Assembly (NCBI RefSeq): GCF_009905375.1
Contig: NC_133657.1
Coordinates: 62,682,503 to 62,746,502, forward strand
Source of the DNA: Apium graveolens
Lineage: Eukaryota; Streptophyta; Magnoliopsida; Apiales; Apiaceae
DNA length: 64,000 nucleotides
Reading direction: 5' to 3'
The notes under the pieces are model-generated. The model worked only from the letters and a program-made list of their open reading frames with translations. It was not told the DNA's origin and searched no databases. The translations under genes and the position numbers were made by a program. Positions 1-12,700 of the stretch are shown here, one piece after another. Numbering within the stretch: position 1 is the first letter of the stretch; every line of letters starts with the position of its first letter.

Positions 1-133
1 AATATTCAATTAACCCCTTGAATCCGGATCGTTTATAGGTTATGGTATGAAACAAGAATCTAACCTTCTACGATTCACAACAACTACAATACAAGTTTAA
101 ATACCTTTAAACTAATGCTCTTGTCGTATTCTT

Positions 134-208
134 CTAACATCTTCAACCTCTCGCAACGATGAATTCTCTAACTTCTGCTAACATCTTCAACCTCTCGCAG
201 CGATGAAT
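134..208. repeat. Two direct copies of a 31-bp unit in the LTR
   Basis: The unit beginning ctaacatcttcaacctctcg occurs at 134-164 and again at 178-208 with one difference, a 44-bp period. It is a local duplication inside the LTR. Confidence 0.75.
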
Positions 209-856
209 AAGAATATACAAAGCAAGAGTGAGCCAAAAATGCCCAGCAAGTATATAATTTGAGTTTCAAGCATTAATAACAAAGGAAAATTTTCGGACAA
301 AAGCTTTAAACAATTTTAAACGATTCTATTTATTTGAACAAGTTGAGTGAATAAACGTTGGCTATCACCAGCCTCTAACTATAAATCCAAAAGTGACAAG
401 ACATTTCGCCGAGGCTCATTGCCGACGGCGATAAAATTTATGGGTTCCCGTTATATCGGGCATCCTACGTAAATTCCATCGATTATTTATAATATTATCC
501 GCATGAAAATCTTTTTATTTCACGAAATTTTATTCAAATAATTTCTGCAGAAATAACATTAAAATAATTAAAAATCTCAACCACACAGACACGCGCACAA
601 CGCGCGGAACAGAGAAACAGAAACAAGTCAGAACAGCAGCCGGCTAACCGGCCGGAATCGACCAACAAACAGATATAACACTGAAAGCATATGTATACAT
701 GTGCATACACAGAACACAGGAAGCAGAAACCGGAGAGGAAACCGGAAACAAACCGAAAATAAGGGCGGCGATCGGAAAAGGGTTTGCAGCGGCGGCGGTG
801 TTACCACTGGAAATGGAAGCAACGGTGACAAATAGCCGCCTGGAACAGCAGGAGAA

Positions 857-957
857 ATGAGAAAGAAAATAGAGGGGAGAGATAGAGAGAAAAGAGAGGA
901 GAGAGATCGATTGAGAGAGAAAAGAGAGATCGATGCAGAGAGAGATGGAGGAGGAAG
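857..957. repeat. GA-rich low-complexity tract
   Basis: An almost pure purine stretch (gagagagat/gagaaaag units). A similar GA-rich block occurs at about 25,140-25,275 in the related LTR, so it appears to be a family feature of these LTRs, possibly near the transcription start. The ORFs read through it are compositional artefacts. Confidence 0.6.
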
Positions 958-2199
958 TGACAACAAGGGGAATAATTTGGGGGTAGAATTAGGTTTTATA
1001 TTTATTTTTCCTTCTTTTTATTTGTTATCTTTATTTGCATTGTTATTTCATCTCGTTCCGGAATCGCGAATGTGTTATTACACATCGCGTGCAAAATTCA
1101 TTGGAAATATATATATATATATATAATTCTAAATAATTCTAGATATTTCTTAAAATCTCCAAATATTGAAAATTATTAAAATTGCATTTTTAAAACATTT
1201 TCCAAATCGCACATCAGACCCGTATTTAGTAATTTAATGAATACACATGTGGTTAAATAAAAACCAGAAATTTTCCGAGATAATTTTAAAATTCTCAAAA
1301 TATTCCAAACTTAATAAAATAAAATTTTCATGATTTTTGAAACATCTTGAAATTAAATATTTATTTTACAATTTAAATGGAGTCACAAAATCATTTAAAG
1401 ATAATTAATAAATAAAATATTGATTTCTAAATTTTATAAATTCCTAAAAATGTTAAGTAAAATTATAAAACCACAAAAATAATTTTAGGGATAATTTTGG
1501 CATTTATGAGAATAAATATTCAATAAAATCATTTTAAAATGAATTAAATTCATACAGCTCTATAATTAATCTTTGCGTCCAAAAATTCACAAACAATTGA
1601 TAATACAGCAACACATAGCTGACAGAACCATCACATATTTTATTTATTTAATAATTTGATCATTACATTTACAAATCAGATCCGAAAATAGGTTCCTTAG
1701 CCGCTAAGTAACTAAAATGACGATAGATTTTAATATCAAATTTGGATAATTTTCAAAACAGAGATTCCTATAAAATACTTTATACGAAATTAAGGTAATA
1801 ATGTCTCGCCTTTTGAGAATATGGACTTTTATCGATATATAAAATAATTTGTGTATCGAAAATTTCACACCGGGACTCGTACAGGTCAAACTGTACCCCG
1901 GATCGAGAAAGTCAAAACATGAAAAGTGTTCAGAATTATCAGATTAGGTTAGGAAGGAGTTTTCGGAAGAATTTCGGGTTATAAAAATGCAAAAATGATT
2001 GAAGTGGGACGATTTATGGTTTTAAAAAGTAGTTTTATAATTACGTAAAAATAATCATTAATAATTTTATAAATTCTTATAAGAAATAAACATCCAATAT
2101 TAATATCAATTATCAAATAATTCACCAAAATTCACATAAAATGACATAATAATTTATTTATTGATAAAAATAATTACATAATATTTCTCAGGCGTTACA

Positions 2200-2379
2200 A
2201 TAAGTCCTGGGAAGCTAGAGACTGAGGATAGCTTGGATGCTCTCTTCAACTCTCCCCCGCCTAATGATCGTATTCTGGATCCCAGCACTGCCTCTCCTCC
2301 TGCTTCTCCCGCGAAGGATGCTGAGAAAGAAGGTGTCGATAAGGAGCAAGGGAATGAAGGCTCCCGCATGGAGGATTAG
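2200..2379 (+). pseudogene. C-terminal remnant of an antisense ORF of the Tat-like element
   Basis: An open frame of 59 codons runs from 2200 to a TAG at 2377-2379 on the plus strand, opposite to the Tat pol genes at 15,058-20,741. The peptide is acidic and proline/serine-rich (LDALFNSPPP near the start, ending GSRMED). Its N-terminal part is missing because the LTR ending at 2199 interrupts it. Some Tat-lineage elements are known to carry an extra ORF in antisense between pol and the 3' LTR, and position and orientation fit that. The exact family cannot be confirmed from 59 residues. The 160 bp after the stop hold an AT-rich trailer up to the copia insertion. Confidence 0.5.
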
Positions 2380-2541
2380 TGTTTCTAGTTTGTAATTTTA
2401 TTCATAACTTATTTTTGAACTTTATTTGTATTCGGAACTTATTACCCTTCAGGGTTTATTTATGCTGCTTTCTTCTTCATATCTTTCTCCTTTAACTTTC
2501 CAGCACTTATTATGCTTTTAATGTTAAATGACCTGTGCTAC

Positions 2542-3902
2542 TGAAAGGCATATGTCATAGCCTACTCGTTTATTCGAGTATTTAACTCAACTCAAATAAG
2601 AATGTAATAAGTAAATAGTGGATCTATCATCAGAGAGATCTCACAAAGTAACATCTGTCAAAGAATAAAGAAACATTGTTCATCTGCAGACTTGAAGATT
2701 CACTGGAAGAAGTTCAAGAATTTGATCATGCCTCAGTGATATAAATCAAGATCGTGGATTTAATCAAATGACAGAGATCTCGTCAAGGTATCATTTATTA
2801 CAAGGATTCAATCAGAACATCAAAGTCAAAACATGAAGAAACGTCAAGAAAGTTAGTCACTCATGAACCAGACAGTACATCGAGTGTCAGCATTGAAGTG
2901 GCGGAATTGATTCATAAGTCTCAGTGACTTTCAGAAGATTGTCAGAAGAATGGATGCTGCTCAGGGTTAGTATTAATTCTCTATTAATTAATTAAGTCAT
3001 ATAATTTAATTAAGAAAATAAATTATATCTGCAAGGATTAATTTATTGATTAATTGAATTAAATTGATTAATTAATTTAGAATTAATATTAAGGATTTAC
3101 AGAATTTTAATTGGTTAAAATCTGTTTTAATTCTAAAAAGACAACTGATTGTACTAGTATGACAATCGGTATGACAATTGATAGTCATACCGAAAGTCAT
3201 GCTAATTCAGTTGATTGTCTTGATAGAATTATTATTTAGATTAAAATCACTTATTAATTCAGTAAAACAATTTCATTTGAACTAATATGACAATCGGTAT
3301 GACAATCAATAGTCATACCGAAAGTCTTGCTAGTTCATTTTAATTGTCTTGCTAGCTCTAAAAGATTGTCACACCGAAAGTATTATTGGACAAATGATTG
3401 TCATACCAGTTCATTTTGATCTCGGCTGTGTTGATTAAATAGAAGCAGAAGCATCCAATTTACACACACATACAGAGAGCAATCAAACAGAAGCCAAGAA
3501 CAAAAAGAGAACAAGCAGCCAAATATTTCATCTTATCTGCTAATTCAAGATTACAATTTCTAGCTTGTAAAGTTAAATCCAATCAACTAGAAATCACTCT
3601 CTTGTTCTTGTGTATCAATCTAGCGGATTAAAATCCCTAGAACTTAATCTCAAATCGCATTTAGCATTTGATCTTTTAATTACAAAAATAGAAAAAGTTC
3701 ATGTCGAATTTATTCTAGATTTGTAATAATTGATTTGAGATTAATCCCTTGTAACTGATACCGTAGTTGTAACACCTTTCAAGTTTAATAAAAGTTTTAT
3801 TTAACTTGAATTTTGTTTCACAATTTTATTCCGCATTTTATTCGACGAAACGGTATTGTTTGCATTCAACCCCCCCTTCTACAAACAAATTGGGACCTAA
3901 CA
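2542..3902 (+). repeat. 5' LTR of copia-1
   Basis: Begins TGAAAGGCATATG and ends GGGACCTAACA, flanked on the left by GCTAC. It pairs with 13369-14729 at a constant offset of 10,827 with no gap that I can see. It contains an inverted-motif array (3156-3417), a TATA-like TTAAATAG and a C-rich run just before the end. Confidence 0.95.
3156..3443 (+). promoter_or_regulatory. LTR promoter region of copia-1: inverted-motif array and TATA-like box
   Basis: The motif TATGACAATCGG and its inverse CCGA(AAG)TCAT recur: cggtatgac...gtcataccg hairpins at about 3167-3192 and 3297-3322, then gattgtcacacc near 3364 and gattgtcatacc near 3404. A TATA-like ATTAAATAGA follows at 3434-3443. The same motif recurs in the pol-ORF2 spacer at 8909-9206 directly before a better TATA box. 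The 3' LTR carries the same array at about 13,983-14,244. Promoter function is inferred from position only. Confidence 0.5.
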
Positions 3903-3904
3903 AT

Positions 3905-3916
3905 TGGTATCAGAGC
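3905..3916 (+). other. Primer-binding site (initiator tRNA-Met type)
   Basis: TGGTATCAGAGC, two bases after the LTR end, is complementary to the 3' end of plant initiator tRNA-Met, the usual primer for copia elements. Confidence 0.9.
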
Positions 3917-4000
3917 CTTCTGATTAACGTACAAATCTAGATCCTAGACTTTTGTGTTTCTTTCACTTCTTGAATTTTTTATTCACTCAAAAAATTCATA

Positions 4001-5893
4001 ATGACTACACAAAAAGTTGGAACCGTTAAAATTCCACTTTTCGATAAAGAAAATTATGTTATGTGGAAGAAGAAGATGCTACTGTTTTTACAGGTTGTTA
4101 ATCCCAAATATTTGCAAGTGTTGAAGAAGGGTCCAAAAATTCCTATGGTTATGGAACCAGAGGTAATAGAAAATGATGTGGTGATCACCAAAGCGAGAAC
4201 TTATGTGAAGGATCCTGAGGACTTCTCTCCTGCTGAAATAGAAGAAGCTTCCCTGGATGCTAGCCTTCAATTAATCTTAGTAGATTCCCTTAATCCCCTG
4301 ATGAATAGACATGTGATGAATTGTAAAGATTCCAAACATATCTGGGAAACTATTGAGATTATTAATGAAGGCACAGAGGAAGTTAGGGAGAACAAACTAG
4401 AAATCCTAACCTCTGAATATGAATATTTCAAATCAAATCCAGGAGAAGGAATCACTGAAGTGTTTGAGAGGTACAATGCATTGATCAACAACCTGAACAT
4501 TAATGGTAAATACTATTCCATCAGGGAGGTCAACAAAAAGTTCCTTTTAACACTGCCAACTCATCTCGAACATAGAATCACTGCCATAAGAGAAGCAAGA
4601 GATCTGAGTGAGATTTCTTTGGAAAGGCTCTATGGTGTGTTAAAGACTTATGAGTTGGAGCAGATTCAGCAGAAGGAAGTTTACGGGAAAGGAAGAGTGG
4701 TCAGCACGTCTACTGCTCTAATAGCTGATGAACAACAACAACAACAACCACAATATCAACAACAATCTCAACAGTCAGATAGAATGGTACAGTCTTCCAA
4801 GGTTGAAGATAATGTGATAGTAGCAGAATTTGATTCCCCTACTACAAATCAATCAGGAGATGATTATTATTCCTTGGAAGAACTGGAGCAATTGGAGGAT
4901 GAGTCAATGGCCCTGATTGTCAAGAGATTCTCAAATGTCAGATTCAAAAGGAATCCCAAGTTCAAGTACAAGTCCAACTACAACAGATTCCAGAAAGGTG
5001 GATCTTCATCCTCTAACACCAGCAGTGGTGGGTATAAAACAGGGATGGTTGATCGAAGCACCATTCGATGCTTCAACTGTAATGAGTTGGGACACTTTGC
5101 CACAGAATGTAGGAAGCCAAAACAAGCTAGGAAGAACTCTTATGATTCTAATCAGAAGAGTAAATCTGAAAGGGCGTACCTGGCAAAAGGAAGAAGCTGG
5201 GATGATACTGACAGTGAAGATGAAGAAGTTGGGAATCTTGCTCTCATGGCTAGTAATGCAAGCACCTCATCGTCAAGAAAAGAGGGCATTAAACAGGTAC
5301 AACCGGTAGTGTGGATTCTTGACAGCGGATCGTCAAGACATATGACCGGAGATAGAGCCCTGCTATCAAATGTGGTTGAGAAAGCTGGCCCAGTGGTTAC
5401 CTTTGGAGATAACAGCAAAGGTTTAACGGAGGGATATGGCTATTTACAAGCTGGAAATGTTACCATTGAAAATGTATATGTTGTGCAAGGACTTGAACAC
5501 AATCTGCTTAGCATTAGTCAGTTCTGTGACAACGGCTACAATGTTTTATTCGACAAGCTGAAGTGTCAGATTCTGCACAAGAAAAGTGAAAAACCCTCCT
5601 TAATGGGAATCCGGAAAGGAAATCTGTTCGTAGCTGACATGAACTCTGGAAGCAATCTTGAAGTCAATTGTTTCTATGCAAAGGCATCGTCAGATGAGAG
5701 TTGGCTATGGCACAAGAGACTTTCCCATCTCAATTTCAAAACAATGAATTCTCTTGTCAAAAGAGAATTGGTAAGAGGTTTGCCTCAGCTGGAATTCTCT
5801 CCAGAAGGACTATGTGAGGCTTGCCAGAAAGGAAAGTCAAAGAAAGCAAGTCACAAAAGCACTGACACATCTTCCATAACTGGTGTTCTGTAA
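4001..5893 (+). pseudogene. copia-1 gag, protease and pre-integrase domain, ending at a premature stop
   Basis: This is the N-terminal part of the gag-pol polyprotein, starting at ATG 4001 about 85 bases after the primer site. Residues 1-220 are the capsid-like gag domain of plant copia elements (UBN2 type). A glutamine-rich linker encoded by CAA repeats follows at about residues 245-262. A zinc knuckle CX2CX4HX4C (CFNCNELGHFATEC) is at residues 357-370. The protease catalytic Asp is in DSGSSRHM at residue 441. The pre-integrase zinc domain has WHKRLSHL near residue 570 and CEAC near 605. The frame stops at TAA 5891-5893, directly before codons for LLHMDLFGP, which continue in the same frame. 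It therefore looks like a single nonsense change (probably CAA to TAA), not a natural end. Confidence 0.9.
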
Positions 5894-6520
5894 TTATTGC
5901 ACATGGATTTATTTGGTCCAGTTAATATCCTTTCTATGTCAAAGAAGTGTTACTGTCTTGTGATAGTTGATGACTATTCCAAGTATACGTGGGTTTTATT
6001 TCTTCACTCTAAGGATGAAACACCACAAGTTGTGATTGATCATATCAAGATGATTGAGTTAGATTCTAACGTCCCTGTTAGAGCAATAAGGTCAGATAAT
6101 GGGACAGAATTCAAGAATACACTTCTCAATGGATTCTGTACAGACAAAGGGATTACCAGACAATTTTCAGCTCCTAGAACCCCTCAGCAAAATGGAGTGG
6201 TAGAAAGGAAGAATCGTACATTGATTGAAGCTGCAAGAACGATGTTAAATGAATCAGGTCTTCCAATGTACTTTTGGGCTGAAGCTGTCAATACTGCATG
6301 TTATACTCAGAATCGAACTCTAATCAACAAAGACTTCATGAAAACTCCTTATGAGATTTTGAATGAACAGAAACCTTCTATCAAATACTTTCATGTATTT
6401 GGTGCCAGATGCTTCGTGCTCAAGGATGGAGATGATCGTCGTGGTAAGTTCGAGGCAAAGGCATATGAGGGTATTTTTGTTGGATATGGAAGAAGATCAT
6501 ATAGAGTTCTATATCATTGA
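5894..6520 (+). pseudogene. copia-1 integrase core
   Basis: It continues the gag-pol frame after the stop at 5891. The integrase core shows all three catalytic residues: Asp in HMDLFGPV, Asp in RSDNGTEF and Glu in QQNGVVERKNRT. It would insert the cDNA into host DNA in the nucleus. The frame ends at TGA 6518-6520. The expected continuation ([11 protein letters not shown]) is found in the next frame from about 6510, so a one-base insertion near 6508-6510 shifts the frame. The ATG at 5897 is an internal Met, not a real start. Confidence 0.88.
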
Positions 6521-8522
6521 TCAACACAAAGTAACTGAAAGTGTCAATGTTACATTTGATGACACTAAACTCCCTAGTATCCAAACTGAAGATCCTTCTG
6601 AGAAACTGAAGTTTGATGATACGTCAGATTCAGAATCAGAACATGGTCAAGAACCTGAGGTTGTTGCTGGTGAAGAACCTGTTAATCCTGATGATACTCA
6701 AGGTAATAGTGATGGAAACTTTGGCAACAATGGAGATACCACTGCTACTGACGGAGAATCTTTAAGTCAACATGGCAACAACTCAGGGGGAGATGCTGAA
6801 GGATCATCTAGTAGGACACAACATCACAATGAATTTCAAGGCGAATCATCAAGATCACATCTTCCAAGACAGACAGTCTGGAATAAAGCTCACCCTTTTG
6901 AGTTGATTATTGGTGATCCAGATGTTGGAGTCAGAACTAGACGTGCTACTCAAAATGAGTGTATGTTCTCAGGATTTCTTTCTGAGATGGAACCTAAGAA
7001 AATTGAAGAAGCACTGACTGATCCAGATTGGGTGATTGCTATGCAAGATGAACTCAATCAGTTTGAAAGTCAACAAGTCTGGAAACTGGTACCTAGGCCT
7101 GTACACAAGAAAGCTGTTGGTACTAGGTGGGTATTCAGGAATAAACTAGATGAAGATGGTGTGGTTACAAGAAACAAGGCAAGACTGGTAGCTAAAGGGT
7201 ATTCTCAAGCTGAAGGCATTGATTATGATGAAACCTATGCTCCAGTGGCTAGACTTGAGGCCATCAGAATATTTCTGGCATTCGCAGCATTTTCAAACTT
7301 TAAAGTTTATCAAATGGATGTCAAGAGCGCCTTTCTGAATGGAAAGCTGGATGAAGAGGTATATGTAGAGCAACCTCCTGGTTTTGAAGATCCAGATCAT
7401 TTGGATTTTGTCTTCTTTCTTTTCAAGGCTATCTATGGGCTAAAACAGTCTCCAAGAAAATGGTATGACACTCTCTCTGAATTTCTTATTGAAAATAGCT
7501 TTATTAGAGGTGTCATAGACAAAACTCTCTTTTCTAAAAAACATAAGAATGATACTATATTAGTCCAAGTCTATGTGGATGATATAATATTTGGGTCTAC
7601 TAATGATAATCTCTGTAAGAGATTTGCTAAGTTAATGCACAACAAGTTTGAAATGAGCATGATGGGAGAGCTGAAGTTCTTTCTTGGATTACAAGTAAAT
7701 CAAAGGTTAGATGGAACATTTATTTGTCAATCCAAGTATCTCAAGGAACTCCTCAAAAAGTACAATCTAGAGGCATCTGCATCAGCAAGGACTCCATCAA
7801 CTACAGCTGTCAAGCTTGGACCATGTGAAAACTCCATTAAGGTAGATGTCACAAGCTACAGAGGTATGATTGGCTCGTTACTCTATCTTACTGCAAGTAG
7901 ACCAGATATTATGTATGCTACATGTTTATGTGCAAGGTTCCAAGCAGATCCTAGAGATATTCATCTCGTTGCTGTTAAACGAATCTTAAGATATCTTAAG
8001 GGAACACCAAATCTAGGTATTTGGTACCCTAAAGAATCTGGTTTTAACCTTGTCGGATATACAGATTCAGATTATGCAGGAAGTGTTGTTGATAGGAAAA
8101 GCACCTCAGGAAGTTGTCAATTCCTAGGAAGCAGGCTAGTCTCATGGTACAGCAAGAAACAACAAACAGTTTCCAACTCAACGGCCGAGGCTGAATATAT
8201 TGCTGCTGGAAGCTGCTGTGCTCAGATCTTGTGGATTAGGAACCAACTACGAGACTATGGCTCTGTATTGAACAAGATTCCTATTTTATGTGACAACACA
8301 AGTGCAATAGCCATCACCAACAACCCTGTGCAGCACTCGAGGACAAAGCACATTGACATCAGGTATCATTTTATTAGAGAGCACGTCATGAATGGTACTG
8401 TTGAACTATTTTTTGTTCCAACAGAAGAACAAATAGCAGATATTTTCACTAAACCACTTGACGAATCCACATTTATCAGATTAGTTGGTAAATTGGGCAT
8501 GTTGAATAGTTTTAGTGATTAA
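6510..8522 (+). pseudogene. copia-1 reverse transcriptase and RNase H
   Basis: This is the C-terminal part of pol, in a shifted frame relative to integrase. After an acidic, serine-rich linker (about 6530-6900) comes the [23 protein letters not shown], then the catalytic YVDDIIFGS at about 7572-7598. RNase H follows with [21 protein letters not shown] and CDNTSAIA, and the protein ends at TAA 8520-8522 soon after the DIFTKPL motif. The open frame can be read back to 6363, but codons before about 6510 overlap integrase and are not homologous. Apart from the frameshift, this 2-kb stretch has no stop and keeps all visible catalytic residues, in line with the young LTRs. Confidence 0.9.
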
Positions 8523-9722
8523 TTTAGTTAATATCTGGGATCTGTTCTTGAATGAATTTACAAATGAATTTTTCATAAATGAAAAATTCATTTGCAAATT
8601 TATTTTATCATTTTATCATATTTCTTGCTTATTTCTATGTAATATATATTATCCTATCTATTTTTATTTTCCCTACTTGTTAATTTAAAAATACCTCAGA
8701 ATATTTTATTTCATCTAAAAATATTTTTCTATGAATTTTATTTGCTAAAGTTCAATAGAAATCTATTTTTGGAATAAAAATAATAAATTCTGATATATTG
8801 TCTTTGTTTCTGTAAAAATTATAAGTTTTTATTTCAGTTTTACTATTTTGTAATATAGCTTCAGTACATATATATTAGTCTGTTCCTTTTATTTTATTTT
8901 CTACTGCAATGACAATCGGCAAGACAATTGAATTGTCTTGCTGAAAGTCATTTCAGTATATGTTTGTATATGTTTGAATATGTCGGTATAGTTTATACTG
9001 GCAAGACAATCGGTATGACTATTGATTGTCTTGCCAGTTATAAACATTATATATATCTATTTTATTTTATTTTGCCTGGTATGACAATCGGTATGACTAT
9101 CAGATTGTCATACCAGTTATAATTTTAGTATGTATTCTTTTATTTGTTTTCTTTCTTTTTGCCTGGTATGACAATCGGTATGACAATCCCGGATTGTCAT
9201 ACCAGCTGTTATATAAAGGCATGTGTTTGTATTGTTTTTAAACCATTTCAACAGTTCAGTTCATTTCAAAAAAAAAAAATCGAACAGTTTTTTCTCTCTT
9301 TATTTTCTCTCTTCTCTCTCTTCGAACTAAAACCAACAATCTGCTATTTCCTTGCTCGAGTTTTTACTCAGCAAACTAATTCATCACTTTGTGATATATA
9401 CATACAAGTATATATATACAAAGGTGCTGTTGGATTTTTCTTAAATAAAAACAAAAACAAATAAAAATCAGTTTGCCCCTTCAAATTCAATTTGTGTTTG
9501 TTGATTTTGAACTTTCTTATTTTTAATTTTAATTTCTGATTTGTGTCTTTTGGCTTTTCAAAACTGTGTTTGTGAGTTAAGAATTCTAACGAGATACATT
9601 TCTGTCCAAATTTTTCGATTATAATTAATTTAATTCGAATTATTAAATTAGTTTAATTAATTCGAATTTTCTTAATATTATTCTTAAAATTTTGAAAAGC
9701 GTGTGTTTTATTATTATTTTAA
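8523..9722 (+). promoter_or_regulatory. pol-ORF2 spacer of copia-1 with hairpin array and TATA box
   Basis: 1.2 kb without a gene. Positions 8523-8905 are AT-rich with nothing recognisable. Four imperfect hairpins follow at about 8909-8950, 9000-9042, 9076-9118 and 9165-9205. They are built from (G)GTATGACAATC or GGCAAGACAATC and their inverses (GATTGTCATACC, GATTGTCTTGCC). TATATAAAG lies at 9210-9218, four bases after the last hairpin. A pyrimidine/A-rich leader then runs to the ORF2 start at 9723. The ORFs read at 8928-9122 and 9144-9464 are repeat-derived. The motif is the one found upstream of the LTR TATA-like box. An internal promoter for ORF2 is an inference. Confidence 0.5.
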
Positions 9723-12700
9723 ATGGCTCTCAATTTCCAAATCGTCGCGCATAATCAGGTTGGTTATTTTAATCCGGAAAAATGTGATGTTGAAAAATTT
9801 AAGCCATGGATTAGATTTTTAAATGACCATTCGATTGTTAGCTCTGCTATTAAATCAAATGTGATTTTAAACGTCGATCTACTTAGACTGATTTGCACAA
9901 CTTCTACTGTGGCCGATGATTCAAAATCTTTTTCATTCACCGTCGCAAACACACAGTATGTAGTTGATGAAACAGTCGTCAATCGTGCGTTAAATTTTCC
10001 ACTAGACAATTTCTGTAATTTACCCTCTGAAAATGATATCACAAATTTTTTCAATGCTATTCACTATCAGGGGGTGATCAATTTAACCAAACTTTCTAAA
10101 TCAAATTTGGTGTCTGAATGGGATATTTTCTTCGATACACTTTCCAAAGTGTTTGCCAACTGCACAAAATCCAATTTTCATAACATCACTTCCACTCTGC
10201 AGTATATTGGTCTTGCGGTTGTTTTCAATCAAAAGATCAATTTTGGCAAACTACTTTTTCCCATTCTCTTGAGACGTCTAACTTCTGCTTTACGTGATCA
10301 TTCTACAAATCGTAGAGTATCATGTTACTATGCTCGTTTTCTCATGCTTATAGTAGATCATCTACTCACCCCTGAACACAAAGCCCTTTTTGCTAACTCT
10401 GTTGTAACTGAACCCCCTCCAGTTAGAAAAAAGATTTACACTCGCCAAGACACAACCTTCAAATTCATGCAAGTTCCAGTACTTGTATCTGCTTTCATGG
10501 CCAATTATATTCCCTTACCTATTTTCAATCTTCCCGGCCATGAACAGCAACCTCAACCTCCAGTGGTTCAAGCCACCCAGGCTCTTCCATTACAGGTAGT
10601 AATTCCTCACTCTCACTCTCTTCCTACTTCTGTTGACAGACCCCCAGTGGTTGATAGGGCTGACCATGAAGTTGTAGAACCACAGCTTCAATGCCAGGTC
10701 ATAGAGCCAAACACAGAGTCTCATTCTATCTCAACCTCTCCCCCACTGTCTAAAATGTTACCCAGGAGATTACTAGGAAGTAGTACATTGTTAAATATGA
10801 GTGAACCCTCAGCTCTGCCTCCTCCTAAGAAAAGAAGAACATATTCTGAGGCATCTGAAAGCCCATCCTTGTCCTCTCAACAGGACATGGACTTTGAAAT
10901 GGCCAATGAACAGTTACTAGAGGCATTCTCTCAACAGGATGCATCTATTGAAATTCACCATAGGGCCATGGCATCTTGTACTGAGTCAAGCACAATTCCA
11001 TTACTCACAATGGAACCATACACTTCCCCAGATCATACTCAGGACACACAGCGAGGAGTGCACGTAGAGTCGGTTACAGTGCCTGCCATAGTTACGGCAG
11101 AAGAGCAGTCACATGCTTCAGAGGGAAAATTTGACTCTCCGCCATCTTTAATAGAGTCATTTTCTTCCCTCCCAGATCCAACACCTCTGGCTCCCTTATG
11201 GGATTCTCCACTCGCAGATTTATCTGGAGAAAGTGGAGGGCAACTCGGTCAATCTATCCCTGAAGCAATTCAGACATCTATTCCAAAAGATTTGATAGGT
11301 TTGACTGAGGATCGGGACTCGCGAATTCCCATTGCACCACCACTGACCTCTCTTGAAGAGGCTAGGGTGATTTTTAATGCAGGTACAGAAGAACAGCAAC
11401 TGGAAGACTCCTCACGAGCAATTATATTGAGAGAAACACATGCACGTGAGATGAGTGAACCAAACACGAGTGAAATTCAGGTGAGAGCACACACAGACAC
11501 TGATACTGTAAACCTGTTAGCTCAGATTGCTGCCCTAAAAGAAGAACTTGCTAAAAGCCAAGCTGAAGCTCAAGCATTCAAAGCACAAGTGGTTGAACGG
11601 TCTTCTTCTTCCACCTCTGTCAACAATCAGCTTGCAATCATAAGGAATGATATCTCAGATCTAAAGACCACTGTAATACCAAAGCTCAATTCTATTCAGG
11701 ACACTCCAAATTTATCAGCTGATGACATATCCAACTTCTGCTCTCTACATACAAGAATGACTTCTCTTGAAGACCTCGTTGAGATGAATCATTCACTGGA
11801 CTCCTCAAGATTTCTAAAGATAGAGACGGGCATGGAACATCTCAATGAAGGGATGAAGCACCTATATTACATGATCAAGAATTCTCATTGCCCTAATGAA
11901 GAACAAAGAGCTTATTTTGAAGGACCGTCTGGTGGAGGATCAGGCTCTGGAGGTGATGGAGGTTCCAAAGGAAAGTCAGTAGAGGATCCCTCAACTAAGG
12001 GGGAGAAGAAAGGGAGTAGTGCCAAAGGGAAAGAAAAAGATACCTCTGCTGAAAACAAAGGAAAGGCTGATGATGTCTACTACAGTGGAGAACAGGATGA
12101 CTTTGACATTTTTGACATTCCCACTGAACCAGTTCAGGAAGATAAAGATGGGTTATTTGAAGCTGAAGAGGAAAGTGATTTTGAAGATTGGGAAGAAGAA
12201 GATACAGTGGATCCTAGGTTTGAGAAAGAATTTCAGAAAGAGCAGTCAGAGATGCTAAGAAAAGAAGCTGAACTCAAGAAGGTCTCTCAGATCATTGACA
12301 GGAGGAAAGACATACAAAGAACAGAAACTCTTCAAAAGCAACATCTTCATGACATTAAGGCTCAAGAAAGGAGAAGAGATGTCAGACTAAAGATTGGTGA
12401 AAAATGGGATGAAGCTAGGAGAGTACTTGATATGCCTCAGCTGAGCACTAACAATGATAGGCAGTTCTTACATCTTCTTGACAAGCTGGAAATCTCAAAT
12501 CCTAACAATGACATGTACATGAATGCTATCAAGACTGAAGTCTCAAGGATCACAGCTGCTTTTGATAGATCCCTAAATGAGATGAGCATTTTTGTATATT
12601 GTCAGAGTGAAGGATCTTTCAAGGTGTCACTTCATCTATTTGAGAATCGTTCTTTGTCAGAGATTTGGGTTCTTTTAAACAAAGTCAAAAGAAGCTCAGA

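Larger units (their letters stand above)
1..2199 (-). mobile_element. Partial LTR of a Ty3/gypsy element, chromovirus (Tekay-like) type
   Basis: Read on the minus strand, the LTR starts at 2199 with TGTAACGCC, a common start of plant Tekay-like LTRs, and runs out of the window on the left. Positions 1130-1690 resemble the LTR stretch at 25,600-26,160 in the same orientation. The phrase gcaagagtgagcc...atgcccagc at about 214-240 is the reverse complement of a phrase in the LTR at about 47,650-47,690, so this is a family relative of both. No ORF of note lies here. The right end abuts the broken antisense ORF at 2200, so it inserted into the Tat-like element. Whether it is a 5' LTR of a full element or a solo LTR cannot be seen. 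The lineage is inferred from similarity inside the window. Confidence 0.7.

Noticed and set aside
8928..9464. Two plus-strand ORFs with repeated GMTIGMTI peptides before ORF2
   Set aside because: They are read through the hairpin motif array. The frame is not kept between the units and the region looks regulatory.
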